From: Hyposmocoma kahamanoa
Lineage: Eukaryota; Arthropoda; Insecta; Lepidoptera; Cosmopterigidae
DNA: 64,000 nt
Reading direction: 5' to 3'
Assembly: GCF_003589595.1 (NCBI RefSeq)
Contig: NW_020654422.1
Location: 6,119,039 to 6,183,038 of the forward strand
The number at the start of each line of letters is the position of its first letter. Position 1 is the first letter of the stretch. Under the pieces are notes generated by a model. That model had not been told where the DNA came from. It was given only the letters and a program-made list of their open reading frames with translations, and searched no databases. The position numbers and the translations under genes are program-made. This document shows, one piece after another, positions 11,022-21,599 of this stretch.

Positions 11022-11952
11022 CGTGTGGCGCACTATAAGTTTCCGGAATGAATAAGAAAAAATACTATAAATGGTCAGAAAAGAATTTATTGTTTCTCAA
11101 AATATTCTCTGTTAGTGTTAATGCACTTTGTCATACGAATGAACCAATTTTAAAAACATTTGTGCCACTCTTCCGTGACAATCTCTAAAACATGTTTCTT
11201 ACTCTTCGACAGCCTATTCAAGTGATGAACATCGTTGACCGCGTAACTGATTCTTAATTTTTGGAAATACATAAAAGTCACAAGGTGCCAGGTCGGGATT
11301 GTATGCAGGATGGGTCATAAGGTCAACGTTGTTCACTTTCGAAAATTTATTTGTCTGTCTGGTCGAGAACTGGTATTATCGTGGTGCAAGATGATACGGT
11401 GTTTACGTGAGACGCCCTTTCGTTGAATCTGGTAAGCATGGAATTGCACTTAATGACGCAATCCGTTTTTTGAGCCTCAGTCAAACTGTGTGGGATCCAC
11501 CGAGAGTACAGCTTCTTCACACCCAAGCTTTTTCACGTTTTTTTGTTGTTCACAGCAGTGAACGGGCGACCATCACGAAATTCGTCACTGAGATTCACAC
11601 GACCGCGTTTGAATTCTGCAAACCAGCTGTAAATAGTCGTCATGCATGATGCTTCATCGCCAAATGCAGTTTGAAGCCGAGCGAAGCTCCGCTGAGCTGT
11701 TAGATTACACTTAAAGTCTTAGAAACTCATACTACGAAAATATCATAAGTTAAATCCATGGTGATGACAACAACCAACAACAAGGTTAAACAACCAATTT
11801 CTAAAATAACGCACAATGTAAAAAAAAACAAGTGACAGTCAGAAGAAACAAACTGTATTCTACAGCCAAAGAGTTCCATTTTCAAAATGTTGTAATTACT
11901 TTTTAAATATTGTTTATGTAAGCGGCCAGTTTCGAAAACTTATAGAGCGCCC
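11022..11952 (-). pseudogene. Deleted mariner transposon, broken transposase
   Basis: The element is bounded by TA dinucleotides. Its terminal inverted repeats share GCGC-CTATAAGTTT: the left end reads GTGTGGCGCACTATAAGTTT, and the right end, reversed, GGGCGCTCTATAAGTTTTCG. On the minus strand, broken frames give recognisable mariner transposase segments. The helix-turn-helix side lies at the right (ASNCIW...YLQLVCRIQTR). The catalytic parts include HHDN near 11390 and YNPDLAPCDFY near 11300, and the C-terminal part is near 11050-11200. Mariner transposases use a D,D34D triad, and two of these sites are readable here. Stops, at least one frameshift and a length of 931 bp against about 1.3 kb normally mean it is dead. 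Part of the middle of the protein is deleted. Confidence 0.8.
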
Positions 11953-11959
11953 TATACAT

Positions 11960-12205
11960 TTCTGCCGCCAAGCAGTAATGTCAGTGTTACTGTGTTCCAG
12001 TTTTGAAGGGTTAGGTTAGGTTAGTACTACTGGTGAAATTACTGGCGCATGGGATTTGTCAACATATGTCTCAGAGTGGCGCTCGCAATGACAGTGCCCC
12101 TGAGATCTTTGCGATTTAAAGCTCTGAGTGGCACTGCAACTATCATGGACAGGCGTGTCGCTTACCATCAGGCTCACGACTTGTTCATATCATAAAAAAC
12201 AAATG
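11960..12205 (+). repeat. Dispersed repeat R copy
   Basis: It begins directly after the mariner element at CTGCCGCCAAGCAGTAATG and runs through CATGGGATTTGTCAAC, GATTTAAAGCTCTGAGTGGC and GGACAGGCGTGTCGCTTACC to CATAAAAAAC. A local GGTTAGGTTAGGTTAG occurs within it. Confidence 0.75.
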
Positions 12206-13552
12206 ACTCTTGGAATTACAAATTTACCACAGCTCATCGATCTTGTAATATAGTTACTATTAACCGTACACAATAAAGAGATATGAAAAATCATTGTTTA
12301 TAATTCTATTCAGGTATATGGAATCTTTAGGCGAGCGCTTTATTCATCTCTCTCTGTCTTGCGTAATGAAACAAAAGGATATGCCACTAGCAACCTTCTA
12401 ATGCCTGAGTCATTCGTTCCGCATGTTTAGAACATAACTCAAATGATAGATATTTTGGTCGTGATGTACCAGCTATTGCATGCAGCGAAAATGTAACTAT
12501 TGTTTGCGGCTAAAACGCAGCCGAAATGATATTTCTCACCACGTACTTCGTGATATTTCGTATACAATTCTAATGTCATAGGTTTAAATACACTAACGCA
12601 ATAAGAGAACATAGGCATTATTTACACTTATTTTCATTTACTTTGAGATCTAAGGTACACCAGTACGTAACTAGCATTTATATTCCTAGTAAAGGAAAAT
12701 GTAATAATATGCAAATTAAACAGTAAAACAAATACACAACAAAACGAGTAATGTGAACGCTATAATGATCTATATAAAATGAACATTAATGTAATTATTT
12801 TATTTTATTAAAAAACAATAAGGCTTATTTGTTGTTTATTGAATTGTAAAAATAAACGCATTGAATACAAATACGTTTAACAAACAGCATGTGTATTTTC
12901 TCGGAGCTACGCCGTAGTAGCGAGTTGCTACGAGCAGCGTAGAGAATTAATTATTTTTGTAAAGTTATAGAACACAGCCCATCAATCGATTAAAGAAACA
13001 AGGTTCATGTGTACGTATTTTTAATAGTTTGCTATTTTCTCTTGACGATTCTTTCACCGCAAATGTAATACATAACTATGATTTGTGCATTTCAAGTCAC
13101 AACATTACACAGCACATTTCAAAGAAAGTTCTCATGGCCTTTATATCTCTGGCGACAAATGTCCCCAAAAATTTTTGTTCCATTTGAAGACCGTACAAGG
13201 TGGAATGCAAGGCATGTACATAAATCTTTTCATTTAACCGTCGTACGTCTCGTCGGTGCCGTTACGTGTACGAGATGCCTCGGAAACAATTACCCGCGCC
13301 CCCGCGCTCCCTCGACTCGCCCCCTTCGACGTGAGATGTGAACACATTCTAACCGCAGATATGCCCTACGCACATAAGATACGACAATGTACTGTTGTAC
13401 AATGCTTTTTATTTACATGTACGAGTAAATACATTTTGATATGTAAGTCTTATCTTACATAAAGGGTAAAAAGGCATGCTAGGAGTTAAAACAGTATTAA
13501 AAATATGTTGCTTTTTGTTTGGACTATTGTGTAAATAGAAAACTTCGCAATT
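12206..13552. other. No gene recognised
   Basis: Mostly AT-rich. A GC-richer patch lies at about 13230-13335 (CCCGCGCTCCCTCGACTCGC) without a convincing exon. Near 12905-12945, GTAGCGAGTTGCTACGAGC forms a short imperfect palindrome. Confidence 0.4.
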
Positions 13553-13567
13553 TCACACACACGCACG

Positions 13568-13615
<48 letters not shown>

Positions 13616-13625
13616 NNNNNNNNNN

Positions 13626-13676
<51 letters not shown>
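13553..13676. repeat. (AC)n microsatellite with assembly gap
   Basis: Long AC/GT runs flank ten Ns at 13616-13625, so the true repeat length is unknown. Cys/Val or His/Thr frames across it are artefacts of the dinucleotide. Confidence 0.95.
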
Positions 13677-13677
<1 letters not shown>

Positions 13678-14261
13678 ACGCACATTCATATACACTTGCA
13701 CACACACTAACGCACACATACGTTTTAAGATCCGTCGATTGTTTTGACGTTGTTGGGAAATGTAAAAATTAAACATTAAATTAAGTATAAGTTAAAAATG
13801 CTAAAAGTGCATTTATAACTATGGAAGAGCGGCGCCTCCTGACAGAGGTTTGATAAGCTTAATAGGAGGTACCATCCACTGTTAATATAAAGTTAACTGT
13901 ATTACTGAAATAAACATTTACGTAATATTTACTATAAATGCCCTAAGCTTAAAAAAAAAACTCAAAAAGCACATTCGGGAAATATGCTGTCACCGTTACT
14001 CTACCGCAAGAATAGAACAAAGCTCAGCTAAGCAAGGCGAGGAAGGCAGTATTTTATGCCTTCTTCAGTGATATAATCGAATGTGTTACAAGGGGTTTTT
14101 AGTTCTATAAATAAATATATTTCTAACAGAGAAAAACGTGTGACACTTGTCGTTTTACCGGGTTAGATAAAATTTATACGATTACTCACTGCTTATGAAT
14201 TTAGAGGTTCAAGAACTTCACAAACCTTTCAAGTATTTCAAATTGGTACGTTAACCAAAAA
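13677..14261. other. No feature recognised
   Basis: AT-rich intron-like sequence upstream of the TMTC exon. Confidence 0.4.
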
Positions 14262-14435
14262 TACTAGCGCAGCTATGCGTTAACATTCTAAATGTAAGCT
14301 TTTGACATTGCCCCTATTTCATAATGACGTCACATTTTCTTGTGAGCTTTCATTGTTTGATTAAGATACGTATTCGGGTTTGTTATCTTTTATTTCAATT
14401 ACAGAATATAAAAGAGATGACGTTAACGACATTTT
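14262..14435 (+). repeat. Local duplication, copy 1 (upstream of TMTC exon)
   Basis: Shared landmarks with 15230-15405 include GCAGC-ATGCGTT, TCTAAATG-AAGCT-TTGACA, GCCCCTATTT, CTTGTGAGC-TTCATT, TTCGGGTTTGTT and TTATTTCA-TTACAGAA. Both copies lie in the same orientation. This copy ends about 85 bp before the exon. Confidence 0.7.
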
Positions 14436-14519
14436 CAGCTAACAATACTGTATCTCATAGAAAGTTGGTAGATATACTTGAGATTTTTGTGAAATAAAAC
14501 TATTGTGCATTGTCTACAG

Positions 14520-14697
14520 ACTAAACTACGCTCTATGTGGTCTATCGCCGTGGTGGTGGCACGCGTGCAACGCGGTGCTCCACGCCGCGTGCTGCGCATT
14601 AGTAGCGCGCGCAGCTGGCGTGCTGGCGCGCCTGCACCGCCCGTTCGCTGCCCTCGCCGCGCTCTTGTTCGCAGTACACCCCGTGCATACAGAAGCT
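14520..14697 (+). CDS. Tmtc: Internal exon of a TMTC family protein
   Basis: TMTC proteins are ER multi-pass membrane proteins with C-terminal TPR repeats and act in protein O-mannosylation, notably of cadherins. The exon translates to about 59 residues. It starts LNYALCGLSPWWWHACNAVL, corresponding to the family's RLNYAL-GL-PW-YH-VNVLLH segment. A hydrophobic Ala/Leu-rich helix follows, and it ends LLFAVHPVHTEA, the hallmark of the family's luminal-loop/TM region. The splice acceptor is TTGTCTACAG just before 14520 and the donor GTGAGTAT starts at 14698. The first base completes a split codon, and the exon ends in phase 0. In the family the next exon begins VAGVVGRAD; I could not find it in the window. 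The paralogue is not certain: the wording is nearest TMTC1/2. The exon is strikingly GC-rich against its introns. Length, phase and motifs all support a live exon rather than a pseudogene. Confidence 0.85.
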
Positions 14698-15229
14698 GTG
14701 AGTATATTTACATAGTAGACGCATATCACCGCACCCAGGCTCAAAGTGAGTAAAGATCTCCAATACCATTCATACTACCAGTTTGTTTTACGAAACTTCT
14801 CACGCTATTTGAAATGAATAAATACTTATTTTTCAATGTCATGTTCTAGACCAAATATCTTCTTATCGTATCGATGGCATACACTACAATGCTTGCCATC
14901 ATGGCGAAAGGATTTGCCACTCGTCTTATGTTACTTACGGATTATTGCGCCGGGTGTGCGAGACGTACAAGATATGAATGATTCGCTGTGCGGGAACGCT
15001 TCTTTTGTGTACCCCAGCAAATGTCTTAACACAAGATCGTCACTGATTAGCCTTGTACATACGCGTAAAGTACCTATGAATGTAATATAGACGCCATTAT
15101 TTCCAGTAATATAAATACATGGTAAAATAAATACATGAATTGTTATCTATTCAGCAAAGAAAACAACGGTTAAGATAATTTTTCATCCTCGCAACTTTCC
15201 ATAATGCGATGTATTTCCGAGGCTGTATG
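14698..15229. other. TMTC intron, nothing else assigned
   Basis: Sequence between the exon donor and the second duplication copy. An 84-codon plus frame at 14836-15090 has no recognisable domain and I take it as chance. Confidence 0.45.
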
Positions 15230-15500
15230 AATAATTCAGTGCAGCGATGCGTTTCCCGCTCTAAATGCAAGCTCTTGACACCGCCCCTATTTTCTCATGA
15301 CGGCTTGTTTCCTTGTGAGCGTTTCATTATTTAGTCACGATTCGAATTCGGGTTTGTTGTCTCTTATTTCAGTTACAGAACATGAGAGAGATCACCTTTT
15401 TGTCCTTTACAATTTATATTGCTATTCAAAGTGGATAATATAAGACTTAACCGCTCACGCGATACATGCAGCCGTAGACGCATACCACACCTAGAGGTGC
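15230..15500 (+). repeat. Local duplication, copy 2 (exon-less)
   Basis: It matches 14262-14435 over about 170 bp. Its end (about 15472-15495, CCGTAGACGCATACCACACC) also resembles the sequence just after the exon (AGTAGACGCATATCACCGCACC near 14715). Between these anchors this copy is about 200 bp shorter and has no exon. This fits a tandem duplication of the exon region followed by loss of the exon. Confidence 0.55.
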
Positions 15501-17134
15501 CGGTGATGATTTTATTACCGATTTATCGGATATCGAAGTTATAACAGGTAAAAGAACTAATATTAATTGCTACTTCGGTAACTACTCTAGCAAACCATAA
15601 AGTTTTTAATGCCTGGGTCTGTCATTTAAAAAAATAAACAACTTCAAAAATTCGTCACGACAATCGTGTGTGTTATTGTTTGGGCTGGTGATTTCGGTGT
15701 TTATTTATTGAAAACATACCGTAAGTAGCGTTTTTTAAGTTTACCCTGATTATAAATGTTTATAAACTATACTTTAAGGAGTAATTTCATGGTATACGTT
15801 AGAACCACTCAAACGGAATATTATCATATTTATCCAAGTACACCAAAAATTTCATTAATGCTTTTTAAGTGCAGGATTTGCGGTGTATTACTGCATTTTA
15901 TTTGAGATGTTTTTGTTGGTAGTACGGAGGGTATTTATTTAGCAATACAGAATAATAATTTTTATTTATAAAAACTTGTATTTAAACTGAATCCTGTTCT
16001 AATTTGCGAATCCAAATAACCGCCATTTTGCGGTAGGAGGAGCGCATCGCGTGAGCGGATAATAGATAGCTCCGCACCAAACAGAATGTGGAATGCGTAG
16101 CGCGTAATTGAAACGAGCGATCGGAGCAATCACTGACACGAGATTATCCATTATGCCACAGGCATGCAAAACTAGATCGCAACACAATAAACAAGTGATT
16201 ACAACCTTATGGCAATGAATTTCAGGTACGCTAAAATGTACATATAATCGAATCTGAAAACAATTGACAAATGCACCTCGAACTTAACAAAGTTTGGAAA
16301 TATTTTGAGCACTCTGAACGTATTAATAAAATTTACTGCTTTGGAGGCATAGACATTTTTGCAGCTGTACGAGCGACAAGTAGTAATTATACGTTGGCAT
16401 TGTGACAAATCTCGCAAGACGCGCGCTCCCCATGGATTGTCTCCAATAACCAGGTCGTTTGTCTTATTTGTTTCATCGTAGGTTGTACAAATGGGGTGGT
16501 TCAATAAGAATCAATTCATGTCTGCACATCGATGTTGAGAATTTACTGACAAGGACTTCCCTACCTACTTAGGTGTTCGGCAATATAACAAGTATATATG
16601 TGGCTATCAAATGTTTTATGCGATCTTCTTTTCTTTTTCAGCCTTAGCCATTTACAATTGTTAAGTTTACAGTTCTGTTTTTTATACTAACAAATCTGGT
16701 CAATGACTTTCAATTGACACATCCAGAAATGTTGGGTTGTTGTTTTTTTCCGTTAAATTATGTTTTTCTAAATTGCACGACCTCATAATTTCAAATAAAT
16801 GTTTTAAAAGTTTATGCTAAAGTTTTTAAATCAAAATAAGATAGTATGGCGTCCTGTACTTAGACCTGCAGGAAGAAATTTCTTTAAAAAATAAGCAGAA
16901 TCTTTTGTTTGTGTTTTTCTTTTGGTAAATGTGAATTGTGTATGTCTTGTACGATAAATTGCGAAATAAATAAAATAAGATTTTGTATAGATTTTGAAAA
17001 ACCACAACCTTATACTAAATCTTGTTTAAATGAACTTCGAACTACGAAGCGCCTATCAGGAATATCTTTATTATTACATTTTAGTCTTATGACGATCTCC
17101 ATGATACAACGGTGTGCGCAAGTGTGTGTGCCCG
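15501..17134. other. No gene recognised
   Basis: AT-rich sequence with scattered short frames. A slightly GC-richer patch at 16010-16170 shows no domain or splice signals that I trust. Confidence 0.4.
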
Positions 17135-17298
17135 GTAGTACTTGTCAACTTATGTCTCCCGGTGACGGGCACAGTGGCAACGTCTCTCAGATCTTTGCGA
17201 ATTTCTTTGCGATTTAAAGCTCTGGGCGGCACTCCAACTGCTATGCACAGGCGTGTCGCTTACCACCAGGCGCATGATTTGTCGGTTTCGTCACTTAA
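17135..17298 (+). repeat. Dispersed repeat R, 5'-truncated
   Basis: It contains CTTGTCAACTTATGTCTC, GTGACGGGCACAGTGGCA, GATTTAAAGCTCTGGGCGGC and GCTATGCACAGGCGTGTCGC. The first 80-100 bases of the family are missing. SINE family B follows at once. Confidence 0.7.
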
Positions 17299-17299
17299 T

Positions 17300-17430
17300 A
17301 AATAAAAAGGACCCATTGAGGGAATGAACTTTTCTAAATTGTTTCCGATCTGAGTGAATTGCTTTGGTACTCAGTACGAGGAATTCCCTAGTTTGAGACC
17401 AAATTATTGCCGTGGTCGTCCGACACATCA
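17300..17430 (+). repeat. SINE family B, 5'-truncated
   Basis: The body words GAACTTTTCTAAATTG, GGTACTCAGTACGAGG, AATTCCCTAGTTTGAGACCA and CCGACACATCATTTATT match the copies at 950-1160 and 23205-23430. Confidence 0.6.
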
Positions 17431-17437
17431 TTTATTT

Positions 17438-18220
17438 AGGAAATGAAACTATTTGTTTTTGTTTCACATAAACCAACGTTTGGAGCCTCTGTACAGGTCT
17501 CATGGTCACGGCTGATTGAGATGGTAGAGCCATCAACCAGTTATGTCTAATTTTCACTAATATTACAAAGTTATTAATTTAATACCTCATTATTAAGTTT
17601 CTCAAAGAAACATTCCAATTTACGATACATGTGTTTTAAAAAATTATTTTATTTCAACAATATAATTTGTCTACATAATTTAATTATAATAATAAGTAAT
17701 AATGGAAATTAGAATTAGTTAAAGCATATTATTGTTACTTAGTACTGCAGGGATTTTTCATCGGAGTAAATGCTGGATCCCAAACTGGTAGTACGAGAAA
17801 CCATTTTCACTGTTGAAATTAGGATGTTTTTTAGTTTTAATGCTGCCTCTCGCAGAATCCTGGGTAGATAATGGACTTCTTTGCAATGAGCTGGAGTTAT
17901 TCAAACTTAATTGAGTGTGTACGTTTATACAAGACATGCGCGCAGACTGCAAACTTATTTACGCGGCGCTATGTTTGACATCAGCTGTACGTCCTTTGCA
18001 AATTTGCATCCCGTAATGGGATGTTACATTTCACGGGTCTCAGCAACTAAGAAATCTTTCTCAGGGGCTTGAAATAGATGTAGTTACACCCACGCCTGAG
18101 GATTCTTCCGATCTTGTCTGTAACACCACAACCTAAGGTAAAATGACAGGTGTTCGCTCGAATGTTGGTGGTTTGTTGGAAAAAATAAATATACGCAACG
18201 AAAAAATAGTTTCATTTCCT
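17438..18220 (-). pseudogene. Penelope-like element remnant, copy 1
   Basis: It is collinear with 56609-57355. Both start AGGAAATGAAACTATTT and contain TCACGGCTGA/TTGA and CAACCAGTTATGTCTAAT. Both then enter a minus-strand coding remnant (about 17758-17990), and both end in an inverted copy of the start (AAATAGTTTCATTTCCT). The minus frame preserves KKHPNFNSENGF and other downstream GIY-YIG region wording, but the nuclease core is scrambled by frameshifts. Penelope-like elements encode a reverse transcriptase plus a GIY-YIG endonuclease; only the last part is left here. Confidence 0.7.
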
Positions 18221-18327
18221 ATGTGTAACAAGAGAAAACCTCAGAACTCGATAAATTGTTTTTTTGTTTATTTAATATAAATCAAGTAAAAATACGTTTG
18301 TTATAACAATAATAACGCATAATGATA

Positions 18328-18541
18328 ATAACGCGTACACACTCGTAGCCCTGCACTAGGTAAACCCTGTAGGGCGGGTGCCATGGACACACAGTAGACA
18401 ACCACAAATTACACCCAAACTCACGAGAAAAATAAATGTAGGCCATACAATTTTTTTTAAATTTCTCCCCGCCCGGGAATCGAACCAGGGACCTCTGCGT
18501 GGCAGTCCAGCATGGTAAACGTTCGGCCACTGAGGCAGTAA
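18328..18541 (-). repeat. tRNA-derived SINE, family A, inverted
   Basis: On the plus strand it reads tail to head: CACTCGTAGCCCTGCACTAGG, TGCCATGGACACACA, CACAAATTACACCCAAACTC, then the reverse of box B (GGGAATCGAACCAGGGACC near 18475) and of box A (near 18525). Its translation supplies the C-terminal half of a 218-codon minus frame, so that half is not a real protein. Confidence 0.8.
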
Positions 18542-18549
18542 TATATACT

Positions 18550-18938
18550 AACAGTGTAGTCGATTCTACGTACTGATTTTGAATTTCCAAGCAACTCAAC
18601 ACTTTTCTTGCCACCATTGTAGGCAAAGCGAGCAAGTTGAAATCAGCACAGTTAATGCAGTCACGTATTAGATGCAGCGACTGCGCAAGCACGTCTGCCG
18701 GCGTTGTATCCTCACAATGTGCATAGACATCTTTTATACTGTATTGTGCATCTGGCGAGGGAAGTTGTATCTTGGTTTGATATTTAAATAAGCTATAAAT
18801 GTGTCTTAGGCCACAAATTCGCACAAATGGTATTGCGTTCAGAGGAGCGTTTAAGGTATGCGCGATACAGGACACACCAAGACAAACGTTTGCGCGCAAT
18901 GTACGCGCAAACCATGAACGCCCCGCTGAATGCTCCAC
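18550..18938 (-). other. Unrecognised ORF segment, about 125 codons
   Basis: An open minus frame runs from an ATG at 18938 to about 18550, then reads into a SINE. I do not recognise a family. The residues look protein-like (SPDAQYSIKDVYAHCEDTTP, then ADVLAQSLHLIRDCINCADF and LLALPTMVARKVLSCLE), with a helix-rich pattern. A possible splice donor GTACGT lies on the minus strand after EIQNQ, near 18570. I see no good polypyrimidine acceptor at the upstream end. It could be an exon of an opposite-strand gene, a retrocopy fragment, or chance. Confidence 0.3.
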
Positions 18939-18941
18939 CGT

Positions 18942-19260
18942 TGCGAATTTGTGATCTCAGGAATATGTGGCATTGGTAATCATTTTTGAAACACCGAGAA
19001 CAGAAATTAAAACGCTAAGCCATAAAAAGAGCTTAACCACAATGCAGTACCAAAAAATAATTCCATCAAGCATTTTTTTTTTTCAATTTGAACTTCTATT
19101 TTTAATAATTAATAATACTTGGTACTTGGTGTGACGGGCTGGTGTCCGCAACTCGACGTCAAGGCGCCTATTTTGCGTGTTAATAATAATTGGCGTTTGA
19201 AATAATTAATAATTAATTGGCGTTGGACGCTATACGTGAGGATCAAAAAAATTAAAATTA
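18942..19260. other. No feature recognised
   Basis: AT-rich spacer with TAATTAATAATTAATTGG-type low complexity near 19200. Confidence 0.4.
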
Positions 19261-19452
19261 AATGAAACCATTTTCGTATCGAAATCGCGTATTTTTTTTA
19301 TCCCAAATAAACCACCGTTTTATGCCCTACAGTTCCCACAGTCACGACTGACTTTTTCAGTCGTAGCCGTGATCGTGGTTCAAAGGACCCGAAACGTTGG
19401 TTTATTTGAAAAAAAAACACAATTTATTTTGGAAAAAATAGTTTCATTTCCT
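19261..19452. repeat. Foldback of Penelope-like termini
   Basis: The left arm (AATGAAACCATTTTCG, CGCGTATTTTTTTTAT, AAATAAACCACCGTTTT, CCACAGTCACGACTGA) is followed almost at once by the right arm in reverse (CGTGATCGTGGTTCAAAGGA, CCCGAAACGTTGGTTTATTT, ATAGTTTCATTTCCT). The arms pair over about 90 bases. This is the terminal inverted structure of the 17438 and 56609 elements without any interior. The conserved outer flank TGTGTAACAATCGC follows. Confidence 0.75.
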
Positions 19453-20221
19453 ATGTGTAACAATCGCAAAAACTTACAAAGTCGTTAATTAAAATGAAGA
19501 TAAAGAATTTCTATACCATCTAAGGTATATGATTCCAATAAAATCCTGAAAAAAAAGCTGTTATTGAACCGTGAAACGTGCTAAGCATCCCCCAGCTGAA
19601 CTGTCATTGCTCTACAATGAGATACGTGCAGCAAAGAACAAAACAATACACAGTTTTCACAGCCACAGCCGACAGAGCGCTCTATTCCAGTTTTATTGGC
19701 CTGCCACATGACGTTGTCTGAACCTTTATCCCTTTGTACCAAGCAACCGAGTACGCGTCAGTTTCAGGTTACATTGCTGTCTATCGCTTTGAAATATAAA
19801 TGCTGATAAAACGGGAATACATCTTTGAAAATGGTCGACTTACGTGCTTTTGCTGTTTGTTGAGGTTTTATTACTTTATTTAGCATTCGATTTAAAAATT
19901 CCTCTGTAAAACATTCTTTTGAGAGAAAGACATTTATAGAATTTGTTTTATGCAAATGCGTATGATATTTTTCATGGTGAACATTTTTTTTTGGTCAGGA
20001 AAAAACCGTCGTCGTTATTATGAAAAGTGTCGCGGCCCAAGTCAGATACGATCTACACGGAGCAGTCTCGTTATCACGTGTCCAACTGTCCATGGCAGGT
20101 GCGGACTCCCGCCGCGCTGCACTCGCTGACGATTGAATCAGTGTTTGATAAAGTAAAAATAAAATTGTTTTATTTATTTTTTACATTTACAAGAGATAGG
20201 AAAATATGAATAATGTGGTCA
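19453..20221. other. No gene recognised
   Basis: AT-rich with a modest GC patch at about 20025-20130; no domain found in the short frames. Confidence 0.4.
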
Positions 20222-20325
20222 AATTACAGGCATATGAGACTTGTCAACTGAAGTCTCCGGGTGAGACATAAATTGACAAGCCCACGACTTTCGTCCGTCC
20301 CGTCACATAGTATCATTAAAAAAAT
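20222..20325 (+). repeat. Dispersed repeat R, internally deleted
   Basis: CAGGCATATGAGACTTGTCAAC joins almost directly to CACGACTTTCGTCCGTCCCGTCAC and the A-rich tail, skipping the middle of the family. Confidence 0.6.
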
Positions 20326-20490
20326 TGTTCATTTTTTATTAAACACACCAGCACGTACTACAATATTTCATGTAATATTAAATTTTAAAAACTTAATCTA
20401 ATTGCGTAACTAATTATAGACGAGCACTACATCCAAAAAAAAATGTAAACCGTTTTTAATAAATAAATAATGTAAACCATTTATAATAAA

Positions 20491-20775
20491 AACACATTCA
20501 TAGCCTAGCACTAGGGAAAACGTATGTCACGGATGTTTGGACACACACATAGACAACCACAAATTACACCCTGAGTTGGGATTTTTATTTTTTAAAACAC
20601 TCCTACGCACTAGGAAAACCACGTATCGCGGATGCCATGGACACACACATAGATAACTACAAATTACACCCAACTCACGAGAGAAATAAATGTAGGCATA
20701 CAAATATTTCTCCGGGCCCGGGAATCGAACCCTTCCGGGTTCCCTGCGTGGTAGACCAGCATGGTAACCGTTCGA
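20491..20775 (-). repeat. SINE family A, inverted, with repeated tail
   Basis: Reading the plus strand, a first partial tail (ACTAGGGAAAACGTATGTC...AAATTACACCC) is followed after about 40 bases by a second complete tail and the head (GGGAATCGAACCCTTCCGGG, the reverse of box B). The doubled tail suggests two insertions or a tandem slip. Confidence 0.75.
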
Positions 20776-21120
20776 TTTCAATCTAGAAAACATAATTGAA
20801 CAAAACAATTATTCATTTCTGCGTTTCGTGTCCCTCGAGACACTCCGGTTAACTCACGGCAGCTGTTTAACGGTAACTGAACAAACAGCATTTGCGTAAT
20901 TGGAATGTAAATGGCCAGTTTTTTATCGATGGTTCTTAAGACTGCAAGATTTATTTACTTTTCACTTAGCTGTTGCACGCGACTTCCAATAATTCATTCC
21001 CTCAGCAGGTGAACACATACAATTTTAAGCCAAATTAATATTATAAATGAGAAAGTATCTTTATCTGTAACGTTTTCACGTCTAAACCGTCGAAGTAAAA
21101 TTGATAAATTTTTATATAAT
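20776..21120. other. No feature recognised
   Basis: AT-rich sequence without repeat matches. Confidence 0.4.
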
Positions 21121-21385
21121 GCGGTCACACCGCGAACGAAGCTAAGCTTACTTAGCTCACGTAGCCGGGACATCCTTTCATACTTCGTTTCAAACCGCGA
21201 ACTTAGCTAACCGAGCTTACTAAATTAACCCACTGATCCCACTAGCTATGTATAATATGTCACCCTTCTGCCGCAAGTATCCATAGTCACTACTTACTAC
21301 GTATTTTTAGCTTAGCTGGCATAGTTGGTTACGTGCAACTCATGACCTAAGTTAAGTTAGCTCGCTTCGTTCGCGGTGTGACCTG
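21121..21385. mobile_element. MITE, family M, copy 2
   Basis: Termini CGGTCACACCGCGAACGAAG and CTTCGTTCGCGGTGTGACCTG are inverted repeats. The copy is the reverse complement of 3763-4025 in its core (ATCCATAGTCACTACTTACTACG). Nested AGCTAAGCTT-type palindromes next to each end extend the foldback. Confidence 0.8.
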
Positions 21386-21394
21386 CTATTTGAC

Positions 21395-21560
21395 CTAGGA
21401 AAAGCACATAGGCTAGTTTTTTCATAAAAATAAAAGTTAAAAGGGACTAAATACGGAATGAAAGTTTGTATGAAGTACTAATAAAACTATGAAAATTAGC
21501 GCAGTACAGTAAGTAGACTACTCAAAGTATTTATTCTACGCAGACGAAGTCGCGGGCAAC
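21395..21560 (+). repeat. RTE-type LINE 3' end fragment
   Basis: It contains CACATAGGCTAG and ends ACGCAGACGAAGTCGCGGGC. Phrases of this kind are widespread at 3' ends of RTE-like LINEs in Lepidoptera (known from the literature in general, not checked here). The inverted counterpart is at 48620-48790. Confidence 0.55.
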
Positions 21561-21599
21561 AGTTTGTTGTTTAATATAGCGGTGGCAACTGCTACTTAT

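Noticed and set aside
12006..12024. GGTTAGGTTAGGTTAG, like the insect telomere repeat TTAGG
   Set aside because: Only about three units inside a copy of dispersed repeat R; no telomeric array.
13486..13776. Cys/Val and His/Thr repeat ORFs
   Set aside because: Translation of the (AC)n microsatellite and its N gap.
18282..18545. C-terminal half of a 218-codon ORF
   Set aside because: It is antisense-oriented SINE family A; the same peptide words recur at 20527-20808 and 30976-31248.
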